Assembly (NCBI GenBank): GCA_910578615.1
Contig: CAJTRI010000016.1
Location: forward strand, 6,975 to 70,974
Direction: 5' to 3'
Length of the DNA stretch: 64,000 bases
From: an uncultured Duncaniella sp.
GTDB taxonomy: Bacteria; Bacteroidota; Bacteroidia; Bacteroidales; Muribaculaceae
In this document: piece after piece, positions 45,007 to 54,272 of the stretch
Numbering within the stretch: the stretch's first letter is position 1
How the letters are laid out: each line of letters opens with the position of its first letter
Notes under the pieces: model-generated
Told to the model about the DNA's origin: nothing
The model's input: only the letters and a program-made list of their open reading frames with translations
The model's database searches: none
Position numbers and translations under genes: made by a program

Positions 45007-45804
45007 CTACTGGAACCGATAGGTTATAGTGCCTGTCTGGACTGCCGGAGCATCGGTATCTACCGAGAACTTGGAAGCCCGGGCCGCTCGGATGCAGTTG
45101 TTGCGCGTGGAGGCACTTGCGGCTGCGGCACCTGTCCCCGAGGCGTATGAGGCATCGGTGACTATTCCCTGACGGTTTACAGAGACCCTGATGGTGACGG
45201 TTCCGAGCGGGGCGCGAGGGGGTGTGTCCCATGAGGCTATGGTGCGTCCTTTGAGATTGAAACCGGGAGAGCCTGACGCCGCTCCGAAGTCTGAGTTACC
45301 GTCTGGTGATCCCGCTTTGCCCTTGCCGTCGTTACCGGCACCTGATTTTCCGAATTGTACCTTGTTGGCTATGGCCTGACGGGTCTCTTCCTCCTTGCGG
45401 GCCTTCTCGGCTGCCTCTCTCTCGGCCTTCGAAGGGCCGGTGGGCTGGGTGGTCTCCTTCGTCTCTATCTTTGCTGGTGATGGCTGCCGGGAAGTCACTA
45501 CCGGCGCCGGAGTGGGAGAAGGGGTGCCGGTGTTTTCAAGAGCCTCCACCTGTGGTTCGGGTGCCGGTGCGTCAGCTTCGGCAGGCGCGCTCTTGTCTCC
45601 GTTTTCGGCAAGTTCGGGGTTATCCCCGACCATGACGTATTCGCCGCCAAACAATACCTCGGAGGAATCGACAGGAGGCCATTCGCGCATAGCCTCCTCT
45701 GCGGGGGAATAGCGCAGGTATAGAGACGCGAGAATCCCTGCCACCAGCAGGTGGAAGAGCAGGGTGGCGGCAATTGCCGTTATGCGGCTTCTGGGGTTGT
45801 CCAT
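45007..45804 (-). CDS. tonB: TonB-family energy transducer
   Basis: 265 residues from the ATG at 45804 (seven bases after exbD); a longer frame to 45927 would overlap exbD and adds only Pro/Arg-rich residues. One transmembrane helix (about 9-31), then a Pro/Ala/Glu-rich periplasmic spacer with a Lys/Glu coiled stretch (about 115-150), and a C-terminal TonB domain: 'PLGTVTIRVSVNRQGIVTDA', 'AAARASKFSV'-like strand, final 'TGTITYRFQ'. It links ExbB/ExbD proton flow to outer-membrane receptors. Confidence 0.87.
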   Translation of the reverse strand: MDNPRSRITAIAATLLFHLLVAGILASLYLRYSPAEEAMREWPPVDSSEVLFGGEYVMVGDNPELAENGDKSAPAEADAPAPEPQVEALENTGTPSPTPAPVVTSRQPSPAKIETKETTQPTGPSKAEREAAEKARKEEETRQAIANKVQFGKSGAGNDGKGKAGSPDGNSDFGAASGSPGFNLKGRTIASWDTPPRAPLGTVTIRVSVNRQGIVTDASYASGTGAAAASASTRNNCIRAARASKFSVDTDAPAVQTGTITYRFQ

Positions 45805-45811
45805 TTTCGGG

Positions 45812-46255
45812 TCACGGTTGGGCTGATGCCGGGGCCGGCTTGGTGGCCAGCACCATTTTGAGATTGTTCTGGGCGCCGAGGTCGAGAACCTTGACGAGGG
45901 TGCCGTATGTGACTTCTTCATCGGCATATACGGCTATGAACTGTTCGTCCTGTCCGGCTGAGATGGCGGCCTCGCGGGCTGACAGCAGTGCGTTGGGGAG
46001 CATTTCGAAGCTTACGCCTACCGGCTCTTCTCCGGCCACGGTGGAGACGTAGACGCGCCCTTCCTTGTCGATGAAAACACGGGTGGTGGGTTTGAGGGCC
46101 GTCTGATGGGAGCTTTCGGGGAGGTTGACTTCGAGCGCGGTCGGGAATACGAAGGTCGAGGTGACCATGAAGAAGATGAGGAGCAGGAAGATGACATCGG
46201 TCATCGAGGCCATCGAGAACACCTCGATCATGCGGTTCTGACGTTTCAGGGCCAT
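45812..46255 (-). CDS. exbD: ExbD/TolR-family protein
   Basis: 147 residues. One N-terminal transmembrane helix contains the essential Asp in 'MASMTDVIFLLLIFFMV' (about residue 20). The periplasmic part has 'VNLPESS' and 'QFIAVYADEEVTYGTLVKVL', normal for the family. It works with ExbB as the proton-driven stator. It lies 3 bases after exbB and 7 bases before tonB. Confidence 0.92.
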   Translation of the reverse strand: MALKRQNRMIEVFSMASMTDVIFLLLIFFMVTSTFVFPTALEVNLPESSHQTALKPTTRVFIDKEGRVYVSTVAGEEPVGVSFEMLPNALLSAREAAISAGQDEQFIAVYADEEVTYGTLVKVLDLGAQNNLKMVLATKPAPASAQP

Positions 46256-46258
46256 GGC

Positions 46259-46951
46259 TTACGCGGGTTCGTTGAGAAGATCCATGAACTCCATGGTCTT
46301 TGCTTCGAGCATGTTCATGACCTTGTTTATACGGGCCACAAGGTAGTTGTAGGCAAAGAGGGCTATGATGCCGACGATGAGGCCGGCCACGGTGGTGACG
46401 AGGGCGGCATAAATGCCGTCGGCAAGTACGGCGATATTGGCGCTTGTCCCGGCCGAGGCAAGGTTGTAGAAAGCGTCAACCATACCTATCACAGTGCCGA
46501 GAAATCCTATCATGGGGCCTCCTGCCGCCGTGGTGGCAAGCCATGGCAGACCTTTTTCAAGACGGGCTATCTCCATGTTGCCTGTATTCTCGATGGTGAC
46601 GAGCACGTCGTTCATCGGGCGCCCTATACGTGAGATACCTTTGGATATAAGACGTGCATAGGGGGTGTCGGTGCGGGCACAGAGATTGCGTGCGCTCTCG
46701 ATCTCGCCTTCGTGTATATAGTCCTTGATACGCATCATGAAGGAGGAATCCTCCCGGCGCGCGCGGGAGATGACCATACAGCGCTCCACAAAGATATAGA
46801 TGCTGAGTATGGAGAGGAGGGCGAGCGGTATCATGATGAAACCGCCGCGCATTGTGAGATCCCAGACCGAAAGCTCGGTGGCTGCCTGTACGGCCTCGGG
46901 TGTTGTCACCGCGACTGCGGCGACGGTGTCAGATATCTGCTGTTGAAACAT
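46259..46951 (-). CDS. exbB: ExbB/TolQ/MotA proton-channel protein
   Basis: 230 residues with three transmembrane helices: about 35-55, 140-165 and 175-200. The channel motif 'LPWLATTAAGGPMIGFLGTV' and 'ALVTTVAGLIVGIIALFAYN' are typical. It forms the ring around ExbD and harvests the proton gradient. First of the exbB-exbD-tonB set; the upstream pdxJ gene is 30 bases away on the same strand, so all four genes probably share one transcript. Confidence 0.93.
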   Translation of the reverse strand: MFQQQISDTVAAVAVTTPEAVQAATELSVWDLTMRGGFIMIPLALLSILSIYIFVERCMVISRARREDSSFMMRIKDYIHEGEIESARNLCARTDTPYARLISKGISRIGRPMNDVLVTIENTGNMEIARLEKGLPWLATTAAGGPMIGFLGTVIGMVDAFYNLASAGTSANIAVLADGIYAALVTTVAGLIVGIIALFAYNYLVARINKVMNMLEAKTMEFMDLLNEPA

Positions 46952-46981
46952 GTGGTGGATTTGGTAGTGTTTGGATGTTGA

Positions 46982-47698
46982 TCAATGTGAAAGTGCCTCG
47001 CGATAGCGACGTATGGTCTCTTCAAGTCCGAGATATAGGGCGTCACAGATGAGGGCATGGCCTATGGAGACCTCGCTCAGACGGGGGATGTGACGGTGGA
47101 ACCATTCGAGGTTGTCAAGGCTGAGGTCGTGGCCGGCGTTGACGCCGAGGCCACACTTCAACGCAGTCTCGGCTGCCTCCGCGAACGGAGCCACGGCGCT
47201 TTCGGGGTCGGACGGGTAGAGGTCGGCGTAGGGTTTGGTGTAAAGTTCCACTCGGTCAGCGCCTGTCTTGGCGGCAAGTCTGATGTTATCGGGATCTGTG
47301 CCTACGAATATTGACGATCTGATGCCGGCCTCGCGCAACTGTTCCACTATGCCGGTGAGAAATTCCATATTGGATGCCACGTCCCATCCGGCAGAGGATG
47401 TGACGGCGTCAGGGGCGTCGGGGACGAGGGTGACCTGTTCGGGACGTACTTGAAGCACCAGTTCCATGAACTCCGGCGCAGGATAGCCTTCTATGTTGAA
47501 CTCGGTCTTTACGAGCGGGCGCAGGCTGTACACGTCAGAACGGCGGATGTGGCGTTCGTCCGGGCGCGGATGCACAGTTATGCCCTGCGCGCCGAAGCGC
47601 TCACAGTCGGCGGCCACCTGCAAGAGGTCGGGGCGGTTCTCGCCCCGGGCGTTGCGCAGCGTGGCCACTTTGTTGATGTTTACACTCAGATTTGTCAT
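46982..47698 (-). CDS. pdxJ: Pyridoxine 5'-phosphate synthase
   Basis: 238 residues, TIM barrel. PdxJ condenses deoxyxylulose 5-phosphate and amino-hydroxyacetone phosphate to pyridoxine phosphate. Visible: '[16 protein letters not shown]', '[18 protein letters not shown]', '[11 protein letters not shown]', '[18 protein letters not shown]', '[13 protein letters not shown]' and '[11 protein letters not shown]'. It precedes exbB on the same strand, an order also known, to my memory, in Bacteroides. Confidence 0.96.
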   Translation of the reverse strand: MTNLSVNINKVATLRNARGENRPDLLQVAADCERFGAQGITVHPRPDERHIRRSDVYSLRPLVKTEFNIEGYPAPEFMELVLQVRPEQVTLVPDAPDAVTSSAGWDVASNMEFLTGIVEQLREAGIRSSIFVGTDPDNIRLAAKTGADRVELYTKPYADLYPSDPESAVAPFAEAAETALKCGLGVNAGHDLSLDNLEWFHRHIPRLSEVSIGHALICDALYLGLEETIRRYREALSH

Positions 47699-47817
47699 CG
47701 TTAAATAATCCTTTTCATCCCGTTACGGGTTTTATAAGTGATAGATTATTTGTAATTTTGTATTGTCAATACGGATAGAGTGCAAAATTACTGAGAAAAA
47801 CCGAAAACAGAAAAAAT

Positions 47818-48204
47818 TTGGGGTCAAAAGAAAACATATTGATTGACAGCCTCCCTCCCGCCCTTCCGGCGGCACCGACGATAGAGCGTCTCTTCCCCCC
47901 TATGGAGGAGGCGTCCACGCTGCTTCTGAGCTGTCTGCCTTCCGATTACAGCGCTTCTCGTATAGCGCGGGCCGTGGAGGACTGTGACGCCCATCTGGTC
48001 AATCTCAATGTCACCACTGACGGCGCCGTCCTTGACAACCGTGTGGTGTGTGAGGTGAGGGTCACCCACCGCAGTCCCTCCTCGGTGGCCCGTTCGCTCG
48101 AACGATACGGCTACGAGGTGGTCGATACAGACAGCCGTTCCCTTGCGGCCGACGAGGTGGGAGGGGAGCGTCTCGCCCAACTGCTTCATTACCTTGAAAT
48201 ATGA
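47818..48204 (+). CDS. ACT-like domain protein upstream of nadK (start uncertain)
   Basis: Up to 128 residues from a TTG at 47818, or 101 from the first ATG at 47902. There is no ATG in between, and the first ~28 residues are low-complexity Pro/Leu. The remaining ~95 ('LLSCLPSDYSASRIARAVED', 'RVVCEVRVTHRSPSSVARSL', 'YGYEVVDTD', final 'LLHYLEI') match, from memory, the C-terminal ACT-like half of the CBS-domain protein found upstream of nadK in Bacteroides. The CBS half is missing here. It overlaps nadK by four bases (ATGA), so it is probably translated. A -7-type TAATTTTG lies at 47753-47760. Confidence 0.6.
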   Translation: MGSKENILIDSLPPALPAAPTIERLFPPMEEASTLLLSCLPSDYSASRIARAVEDCDAHLVNLNVTTDGAVLDNRVVCEVRVTHRSPSSVARSLERYGYEVVDTDSRSLAADEVGGERLAQLLHYLEI

Positions 48205-49085
48205 AAATCGCGATTTTCGGCAAGCGCCGCCAGAGTTCCGACGACCTTCCATTGATAGCCGCCTTGTTCCATCTGCTTTCGGAGAGAGGGGTATTCACGG
48301 TGGTACAGCGCCATTTCTATGAGTCCGTTGTCCGCGACCTCGGAGATACCCCCCCGGTTGACGATGTCTTTGACGGTGATGACTTCACGGCCGATGCGGC
48401 TATAAGCATAGGCGGTGACGGGACTTTCCTGCGCACGGCGCGCTGGGTGGGATCCAAGGAGGTGCCTATAATAGGCATCAATACCGGCCATCTCGGATTT
48501 CTTGCCGAGGAGTCGTTACATGAGGCTCATGCCGTGGTGGATATCCTTATTTCAGGCGACTATTTCATAGAGGAGCGCTCCCTGCTCGAAGTCCATGCGT
48601 CCGGCGACGGGCTCAGGCAGTTTGTCTCTGGCTGGGCATATGCGCTCAACGAGGTTGCCATCCTCAGGAGGGGCAATGCCTCGATGGTCAGTGTCCACAC
48701 CTTTTTGGATGACATAGAGGTGGCGTCATATCAGGGTGACGGGCTTATAATCTCCACCCCTACCGGCTCCACGGCCTATAACCTGTCGGTCGGAGGCCCT
48801 ATCGTGCAGCCCACCGCTCCCTGTTTCGTCCTTTCCCCTATCGCGCCCCACGCCCTGACCATGCGCCCGCTGGTGGTAAGTGACAGTCATGTGATCAAGG
48901 CATCGGTGGAGTCTCGTGTGGATACCTACCGCGTGACTCTTGACGGACGAGCCTTGATACTCCCCATAGATGTGTCTCTCAACATAAGGCGCGCGCCCTT
49001 TGTGGTCAAGGTCATCCACCGCCGAGGACGCACATTTGTAGATACGCTGAGCAGCAAGCTTCTTTGGGGCATATCCAAGCGGTGA
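48201..49085 (+). CDS. nadK: NAD kinase
   Basis: 294 residues. NADK phosphorylates NAD to NADP. Visible: 'ISIGGDGTFLRTA' with GGDGT at 71-75, 'PIIGINTGHLGFLAE', 'ALNEVAILRRG', and 'ISTPTGSTAYNLSVGGPIVQ', the conserved catalytic and NAD-binding motifs. The ATG overlaps the preceding stop by four bases. The next gene starts seven bases after its stop. Confidence 0.96.
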   Translation: MKIAIFGKRRQSSDDLPLIAALFHLLSERGVFTVVQRHFYESVVRDLGDTPPVDDVFDGDDFTADAAISIGGDGTFLRTARWVGSKEVPIIGINTGHLGFLAEESLHEAHAVVDILISGDYFIEERSLLEVHASGDGLRQFVSGWAYALNEVAILRRGNASMVSVHTFLDDIEVASYQGDGLIISTPTGSTAYNLSVGGPIVQPTAPCFVLSPIAPHALTMRPLVVSDSHVIKASVESRVDTYRVTLDGRALILPIDVSLNIRRAPFVVKVIHRRGRTFVDTLSSKLLWGISKR

Positions 49086-49091
49086 TTTTTC

Positions 49092-49799
49092 GTGGCATAT
49101 AAGGAACTTTTACATCCTGAGTTGGGACGTGTGAGAATATCCATGCGCCGCAATGCGTCACGCATCACGGCGCGGTGGGCTGACGGAAGGCTCCTTGTGA
49201 TAGTGCCCGAATGGGTCTCGGGTGAGACTGTATATAATGCCTTGGAGAGCATGAGGCCGCGTCTTATGGCCCGCAGGCCGGGAGTCTCGTTCGAACCGGG
49301 ACGCCCCTTGGTACTGGACGGCGGCGTAATCTTCAATTTTGAGCGTTTCCCTTCTCTCGGTGACGGAATTGACATAGCAAGGGCCAAAGGCGGCGCGCTG
49401 GTCAGGATTGGGGACGGTGTTGACATGTCGGCCCCGGATACGCCGGGACGCATCAGCCGTCTGCTCATACACGGTGCCCGCTTATATGCCGATGATGTCA
49501 TTCTTCCTCAGGCCATGGAGGCCGCTGACCGTCTGGGGCTGTCCCCGAGGAGTATAAGGATTTCCAGAGGCCACAAGGTGCTCGGACATTGTTCGGGGAA
49601 AGGGGACATAGCCATCTCGGCGATATGCATGTTCCTGCCTCGGGAGCTGAGGGAATATATAATCTGCCACGAACTTGCCCATCTCACGGAGATGAACCAT
49701 TCCCCGCGTTTCCACCTCCTGTGCGACCGTTATCTTGAAGGCCGTGAGGCCGAGCTTGCCGGGAAGCTGGATGCCTACGTCTGGCCGATAGAAAAATAA
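49092..49799 (+). CDS. YgjP-like metal-dependent peptidase (DUF45)
   Basis: 235 residues from a GTG start at 49092, seven bases after the nadK stop. The C-terminal half has the zinc motif 'CHELAHLTEMNHSPRF' with His193-Glu194 and His197; a third ligand may be His203. The N-terminal 'GRVRISMRRNASRITARWAD' is the usual YgjP opening. The family is often found near nucleotide or DNA-related genes, and substrates are unknown. No signal peptide, so probably cytoplasmic. Confidence 0.88.
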   Translation: MAYKELLHPELGRVRISMRRNASRITARWADGRLLVIVPEWVSGETVYNALESMRPRLMARRPGVSFEPGRPLVLDGGVIFNFERFPSLGDGIDIARAKGGALVRIGDGVDMSAPDTPGRISRLLIHGARLYADDVILPQAMEAADRLGLSPRSIRISRGHKVLGHCSGKGDIAISAICMFLPRELREYIICHELAHLTEMNHSPRFHLLCDRYLEGREAELAGKLDAYVWPIEK

Positions 49800-49915
49800 C
49801 CGGTATATGCCGGGACGGACGGGTGACCGGGATGTTGCTTTCAGAGTCGGTATTCTGTCAAAATGTCGGCATAAGCACATGAAGTCTAACAATATGTCAA
49901 TAAATGGCAGATAAA

Positions 49916-49947
49916 TTTGTGTTTTAAAACATATTTTCATATTTTTG
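49916..49947 (+). promoter_or_regulatory. Promoter of the ilv operon
   Basis: TTTG (49916-49919), 20 bases, TATTTTTG (49940-49947): a full consensus match. The predicted start (about 49951-49953) coincides with the ATG of the 18-codon frame at 49952, leaving a 60-base leader before ilvD. Confidence 0.8.
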
Positions 49948-49951
49948 CGGT

Positions 49952-50008
49952 ATGTTTCGACAAATTTATGTGTCGGGACGGTTGTTTTTTGAAAATACGT
50001 TAGCATAA
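49952..50008 (+). CDS. Possible 18-codon leader peptide upstream of ilvD
   Basis: ATG four bases after the -7 box, then 17 more sense codons and TAA at 50006, four bases before the ilvD ATG at 50013. The peptide [18 protein letters not shown] contains one Ile, one Val and two Leu codons, not clustered. It would be translated from a leaderless transcript. A small stem (CGACA...TGTCG) lies within it. I cannot tell a true regulatory leader from chance; there is no clear terminator/antiterminator pair. Confidence 0.35.
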   Translation: MFRQIYVSGRLFFENTLA

Positions 50009-50012
50009 AGAT

Positions 50013-51842
50013 ATGAAACATCCCTTGCGAAGCTCAGCGAGTACGGAAGGACGCCGCATGGCAGGCGCCCGCGCCTTGTGGCGCGCCAACGGCATGAAGG
50101 AGGAACAGTTCGGCAAGCCTATAATAGCCGTGGTCAATTCATTCACCCAGTTTGTCCCCGGCCATACCCATCTCCACGAGATAGGCCAGGTGGTCAAGGA
50201 GGAGATAGAGAGGCAGGGTTGTTTCGCCGCCGAGTTCAACACCATCGCCATTGACGACGGTATCGCCATGGGGCATGACGGGATGCTCTACTCGCTTCCT
50301 TCGCGTGACATGATAGCAGACTCTATCGAGTATATGGTCAACGCCCACAAGGCCGATGCGATGGTTTGTATCTCCAATTGCGACAAGGTAACACCCGGTA
50401 TGCTTATGGCCGCCATGAGGCTCAACATCCCGGCTGTCTTCGTGTCCGGCGGCCCCATGGAGGCCGGACGTGTGGGTGAGCAGGATGTGGATCTCATTGA
50501 CATCATGATAGAGAGTGCGGATGACAGTGTGTCGGACGACCGTGTACGTCTTCTCGAAGAGAAAGGATGCCCTACCTGCGGATCATGTTCCGGCATGTTC
50601 ACGGCCAACTCCATGAACTCCCTCAACGAGGCCATCGGACTGGCCCTCCCGGGCAATGGTACGGTGGTGGCCACCCATATCAACCGTCGCGAACTATTCA
50701 AGGAGGCGGCGCGCCGCATAGTGGAAAACGCCTATGCCTATTACCGTGACGGGGACGAGGGCGTGCTGCCTCGCAATATAGCCACCCGGGATGCCATGCT
50801 CAACGCCATGACTCTTGATATAGCGATGGGCGGCTCGACTAATACGGTGCTTCATCTTCTTGCCGTGGCCAGCGAGGCTGGCGCGGATTTCACGATGGAC
50901 GATATAGACAGTCTGTCACGCAAGACCCCGGTGCTCTGCAAGGTGGCTCCTAACTCCGGCTATCACATACAGGATGTCAACCGGGCCGGCGGTATACTGT
51001 CGATAATGAAGATTCTTGCAGACGCCGGGCTTATAAATCCAGATGTCCGCCGCGTTGACCGCAGGACTCTGCGCGAGGCGATGGACGAGTATGCCGTGGG
51101 AGGCAGGAATTTCGGCCGGAAGGCCGACGAGTTGTGGAAGAGTGCACCCGGAATGAGGCGCACCACCGAGCTTGGATGCCAGATGAGCTATTATTCAGAG
51201 CTTGATACTGACAGAGAGACCGGGTGTATCCGCGACATGGATCACGCTTATGTCAAGGACGGCGGCCTCGCGGTTCTCAAAGGCAATATAGCCTTAGACG
51301 GCTGCGTGGTAAAGACCGCCGGGGTTGACGAGAGCATATTCCGTTTTTCCGGGCCGGCCAAGGTCTTTACCTCCCAGGAGGAGGCTGTTGACGGAATCCT
51401 CAGAGACAAGGTCGTGAGCGGTGATGTCGTGGTAATAACCCATGAAGGGCCTAAGGGCGGCCCGGGAATGCAGGAGATGCTTTACCCTACATCCTATATA
51501 AAGAGCAAGCACCTCGGCAAGGAGTGTGCCCTCGTCACTGACGGACGTTTCTCAGGGGGAACTTCCGGCCTTTCGATAGGCCATGTCTCGCCTGAGGCCG
51601 CTGCCGGAGGAAATATCGGGCTGGTGCGCGACGGTGACATCATAGATATCGATATTCCTGCCCGTTCCATAAACGTGCGTCTGAGCGATGAGGAACTTGC
51701 ATCCCGCCGCCTGGAAGAGGAGGCCTTTGGAGCCGACGCGTTCAAGCCACGCGGGCGCGGGCGCGAGGTAAGCCGTGCACTGCGCGCCTATGCCTCCATG
51801 GTGACGTCTGCCGACAAAGGCGGCGTCCGCCGTATCGAATAA
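50013..51842 (+). CDS. ilvD: Dihydroxy-acid dehydratase
   Basis: 609 residues, E. coli IlvD length. An Fe-S enzyme that dehydrates dihydroxy acids to the 2-keto precursors of valine and isoleucine. Visible: '[15 protein letters not shown]'-type motif ('[12 protein letters not shown]'), '[18 protein letters not shown]' with cluster cysteines, '[13 protein letters not shown]', and the C-terminal '[20 protein letters not shown]'. It is the first gene of ilvD-ilvB-ilvN-thioesterase-ilvC. The ATG at 50013 begins the conserved '[16 protein letters not shown]'. Confidence 0.97.
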   Translation: MKHPLRSSASTEGRRMAGARALWRANGMKEEQFGKPIIAVVNSFTQFVPGHTHLHEIGQVVKEEIERQGCFAAEFNTIAIDDGIAMGHDGMLYSLPSRDMIADSIEYMVNAHKADAMVCISNCDKVTPGMLMAAMRLNIPAVFVSGGPMEAGRVGEQDVDLIDIMIESADDSVSDDRVRLLEEKGCPTCGSCSGMFTANSMNSLNEAIGLALPGNGTVVATHINRRELFKEAARRIVENAYAYYRDGDEGVLPRNIATRDAMLNAMTLDIAMGGSTNTVLHLLAVASEAGADFTMDDIDSLSRKTPVLCKVAPNSGYHIQDVNRAGGILSIMKILADAGLINPDVRRVDRRTLREAMDEYAVGGRNFGRKADELWKSAPGMRRTTELGCQMSYYSELDTDRETGCIRDMDHAYVKDGGLAVLKGNIALDGCVVKTAGVDESIFRFSGPAKVFTSQEEAVDGILRDKVVSGDVVVITHEGPKGGPGMQEMLYPTSYIKSKHLGKECALVTDGRFSGGTSGLSIGHVSPEAAAGGNIGLVRDGDIIDIDIPARSINVRLSDEELASRRLEEEAFGADAFKPRGRGREVSRALRAYASMVTSADKGGVRRIE

Positions 51843-51963
51843 AAACCGACCCGTGCAAACGGGCTTTGGACTTAATATTTGTGACCAGACACCCTCTAAG
51901 TTTCCAATAAAGAAGATAAAGCCAAAAGCTTACATCACGTATTTACCTAACACGTCATTTCCT

Positions 51964-53685
51964 ATGAGTGAAAAGATAACAGGTTCCGAAGCTCTGTGCA
52001 GAGCGCTTATAGCCGAAGGTGTAGACACCATCTTCGGCTATCCGGGAGGTGCCATCATGGCGTTCTATAACACGCTCTATGACCATCGTGACACCCTCCG
52101 CCACATCCTGACGCGCCATGAACAGGGCGCTATCCATGCCGCCCAAGGCTATGCCCGCTCTTCGGGCAGGGTCGGGGTTGTGTCGGTGACGTCAGGCCCG
52201 GCGGCCACAAATGTCATCACCGGCCTTAGCGATGCCTCGGTCGATTCGACACCGCTTGTCGTCATCACCGGGCAGGTGGGAGTAGCCTCCCTCGGGACAG
52301 ACGCCTTTCAGGAAACAGACGTGGTAGGCATCACGCAGCCTATCGCCAAGTGGGCCTACCAGATACGCCGTCCCGAGGATATACCCTGGGCTGTGGCAAG
52401 GGCTTTTTATATAGCCTCGACAGGCCATCCCGGCCCTGTTGTCCTTGATTTCACGAAGGATGCCCAGTTAGGAAGCCTTGAATGGAATTACAGCAAGCTC
52501 GACTATATCCGAAGCTATGACCCGGATCCCGAGCTGAGGCCCGATGTCATTGCCGAGGCCGCCCGTATGCTCAACCGCGCGGAGCGTCCGATGATAATAG
52601 CCGGTCACGGTGTCATGATCTCCGGGGCGGAAGAGGAACTGGCCGCACTGGCCGAGAAAGCGGACATACCTGTGGCCACTACCCTGCTCGGACTTTCATC
52701 ACTCCCTACGTCACACCCATTGAACAAGGGTTTTGTAGGTATGCACGGAAACATAGCTCCTAATGTGAAGACCAACGAGGCAGATGTGATACTCGCTGTC
52801 GGATTGCGGTTTGACGACCGTGTTACCGGCCGGCTCGATGCCTATGCGCCGCAGGCAAGGATAATACATGTGGATATAGATGCCGCCGAGTTCAACAAGA
52901 CAGTCCGCACCCATGTGCATGTGCACTCTGATGCCCGGAAGGCTCTCTCGGCCCTGCTGCATCTCGTCAACCAGGCCCGCCATACGGAATGGCTTGAATC
53001 TTTTGAGGCCCCGCGCCGTGTAGAGGAGACCGAGGTTATGGAGCGGGAGCTACGTCCGGCGGACACACGTGACGGGGTGATGCGGATGGGGCAGGTGGTC
53101 AGGAAGGTCTCGGAAGTAGCCGGCCCTGACGGTATGATCGTGACAGATGTTGGACAGAACCAGATGATGGGAGCAAGATATTTCAACTACTCCCGTCCGA
53201 GGAGCATCCTCACTTCCGGCGGTCTCGGAACCATGGGTTTCTGTCTGCCCGCAGCCATAGGGGCAAAACTTGCCGTGCCGGAACGCGGGGTCTATGCATT
53301 CATGGGCGACGGTGGTTTCCAGATGACCATGCAGGAACTCGGTACAATCATGGAATACCGCATCCCTGTGAAGATGATTATCCTCAACAATAACTTCCTT
53401 GGCAATGTCAGACAGTGGCAGGCGTTGTTCTATGACAACCGTTTCTCAGCCACCCCGCTCCTCAATCCCGACTTTGTCGCTATATCCCGCGCATATTCCA
53501 TTCAAGCCGAGGATGTCAGGGACGTCTCGCAGCTTGACGAGGCTGTGGAGAGGATGGTGAAGTCCGAAGGGCCGTATCTTCTCAATGTCAATATCGAGAC
53601 AGAGGACATGGTGTTTCCCATGGTAGCTCCGGGATGTGCCACGGACGACATTCTTCTCACCCCCACAAAGAAATATCAGAAATAG
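51964..53685 (+). CDS. ilvB: Acetolactate synthase large subunit
   Basis: 573 residues from the ATG at 51964, where the family N-terminus ('MSEKITGSEALCRALIAEGV') begins; the 37-residue in-frame extension upstream is not family-like. TPP enzyme: 'IFGYPGGAIMAFYNTLYD' contains the catalytic Glu region, 'GDGGFQMTMQELGTIMEY' with later 'LNNNFLGNVRQWQ' forms the thiamine-diphosphate fold. It condenses pyruvate with pyruvate or 2-ketobutyrate. The ilvN gene follows 12 bases on. A 121-base gap separates it from ilvD. Confidence 0.97.
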   Translation: MSEKITGSEALCRALIAEGVDTIFGYPGGAIMAFYNTLYDHRDTLRHILTRHEQGAIHAAQGYARSSGRVGVVSVTSGPAATNVITGLSDASVDSTPLVVITGQVGVASLGTDAFQETDVVGITQPIAKWAYQIRRPEDIPWAVARAFYIASTGHPGPVVLDFTKDAQLGSLEWNYSKLDYIRSYDPDPELRPDVIAEAARMLNRAERPMIIAGHGVMISGAEEELAALAEKADIPVATTLLGLSSLPTSHPLNKGFVGMHGNIAPNVKTNEADVILAVGLRFDDRVTGRLDAYAPQARIIHVDIDAAEFNKTVRTHVHVHSDARKALSALLHLVNQARHTEWLESFEAPRRVEETEVMERELRPADTRDGVMRMGQVVRKVSEVAGPDGMIVTDVGQNQMMGARYFNYSRPRSILTSGGLGTMGFCLPAAIGAKLAVPERGVYAFMGDGGFQMTMQELGTIMEYRIPVKMIILNNNFLGNVRQWQALFYDNRFSATPLLNPDFVAISRAYSIQAEDVRDVSQLDEAVERMVKSEGPYLLNVNIETEDMVFPMVAPGCATDDILLTPTKKYQK

Positions 53686-53697
53686 CAAACGCCACAT

Positions 53698-54264
53698 ATG
53701 GAACAGGACAAGAAACTCTATACGATCTCGGTGTTTACCGAGAACCAGGTGGGTCTGCTCAACCGCATCGCCATCATCTTCACACGCCGAGGGCTTAATC
53801 TCGAAAGTGTCTCGTCAAGCGCGAGCGCCATGCCGGGCATACATAAGATGAATTTCTCCCTGCACGGTGACCGCGACACTCTTGAAAAGGTCATCAAACA
53901 GATTGAGAAGTGTATAGACGTGCTCCGTGCGTTTCTCTATACGGATGACGAGATCGTATATCAGGAGATAGCCCTATACAAGGTGCCGACGGTGCGTCTT
54001 CTTGACGAACCCAACCTTGAACGCATCATACGTGAACACAATGCCCGTATTCTCGAAATCACGCGTGACTATACCATCATAGAGAAGAGCGGTCACGAGA
54101 CAGAGACCCAGGCACTCTATGAGCTTCTAAAACAATATGACATACAGCAGTTCATCCGTTCTGGCCGTATCTGTGTGACAAAGTCGCCCACGGAACATTT
54201 CACCCACTTCCTTGAAGAGCAGGAGGCACGTGGCCGTCAGCGTTCGGGCAGTGACAAGGAGTAG
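53698..54264 (+). CDS. ilvN: Acetolactate synthase small (regulatory) subunit
   Basis: 188 residues. The first ~75 residues are an ACT domain: 'YTISVFTENQVGLLNRIAII', 'GLNLESVSSSAS', 'IHKMNFSLHGDRDTLEKVIK'. The second half (from about 85) is the C-terminal ACT-like domain. It binds valine and regulates IlvB. Its stop lies immediately before the GTG/ATG region of the thioesterase. Confidence 0.95.
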   Translation: MEQDKKLYTISVFTENQVGLLNRIAIIFTRRGLNLESVSSSASAMPGIHKMNFSLHGDRDTLEKVIKQIEKCIDVLRAFLYTDDEIVYQEIALYKVPTVRLLDEPNLERIIREHNARILEITRDYTIIEKSGHETETQALYELLKQYDIQQFIRSGRICVTKSPTEHFTHFLEEQEARGRQRSGSDKE

Positions 54265-54272
54265 TGAGCCTT

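Noticed and set aside
45805..45927. Longer TonB N-terminus
   Set aside because: The 41 extra codons overlap exbD, are Pro/Arg/Ser-rich, and precede the clear transmembrane start at 45804.
47753..47790. TAATTTTG on both strands between pdxJ and the nadK cluster as a shared operator
   Set aside because: The two boxes face inward rather than outward and are not part of a longer exact palindrome; probably two overlapping divergent promoters or chance.
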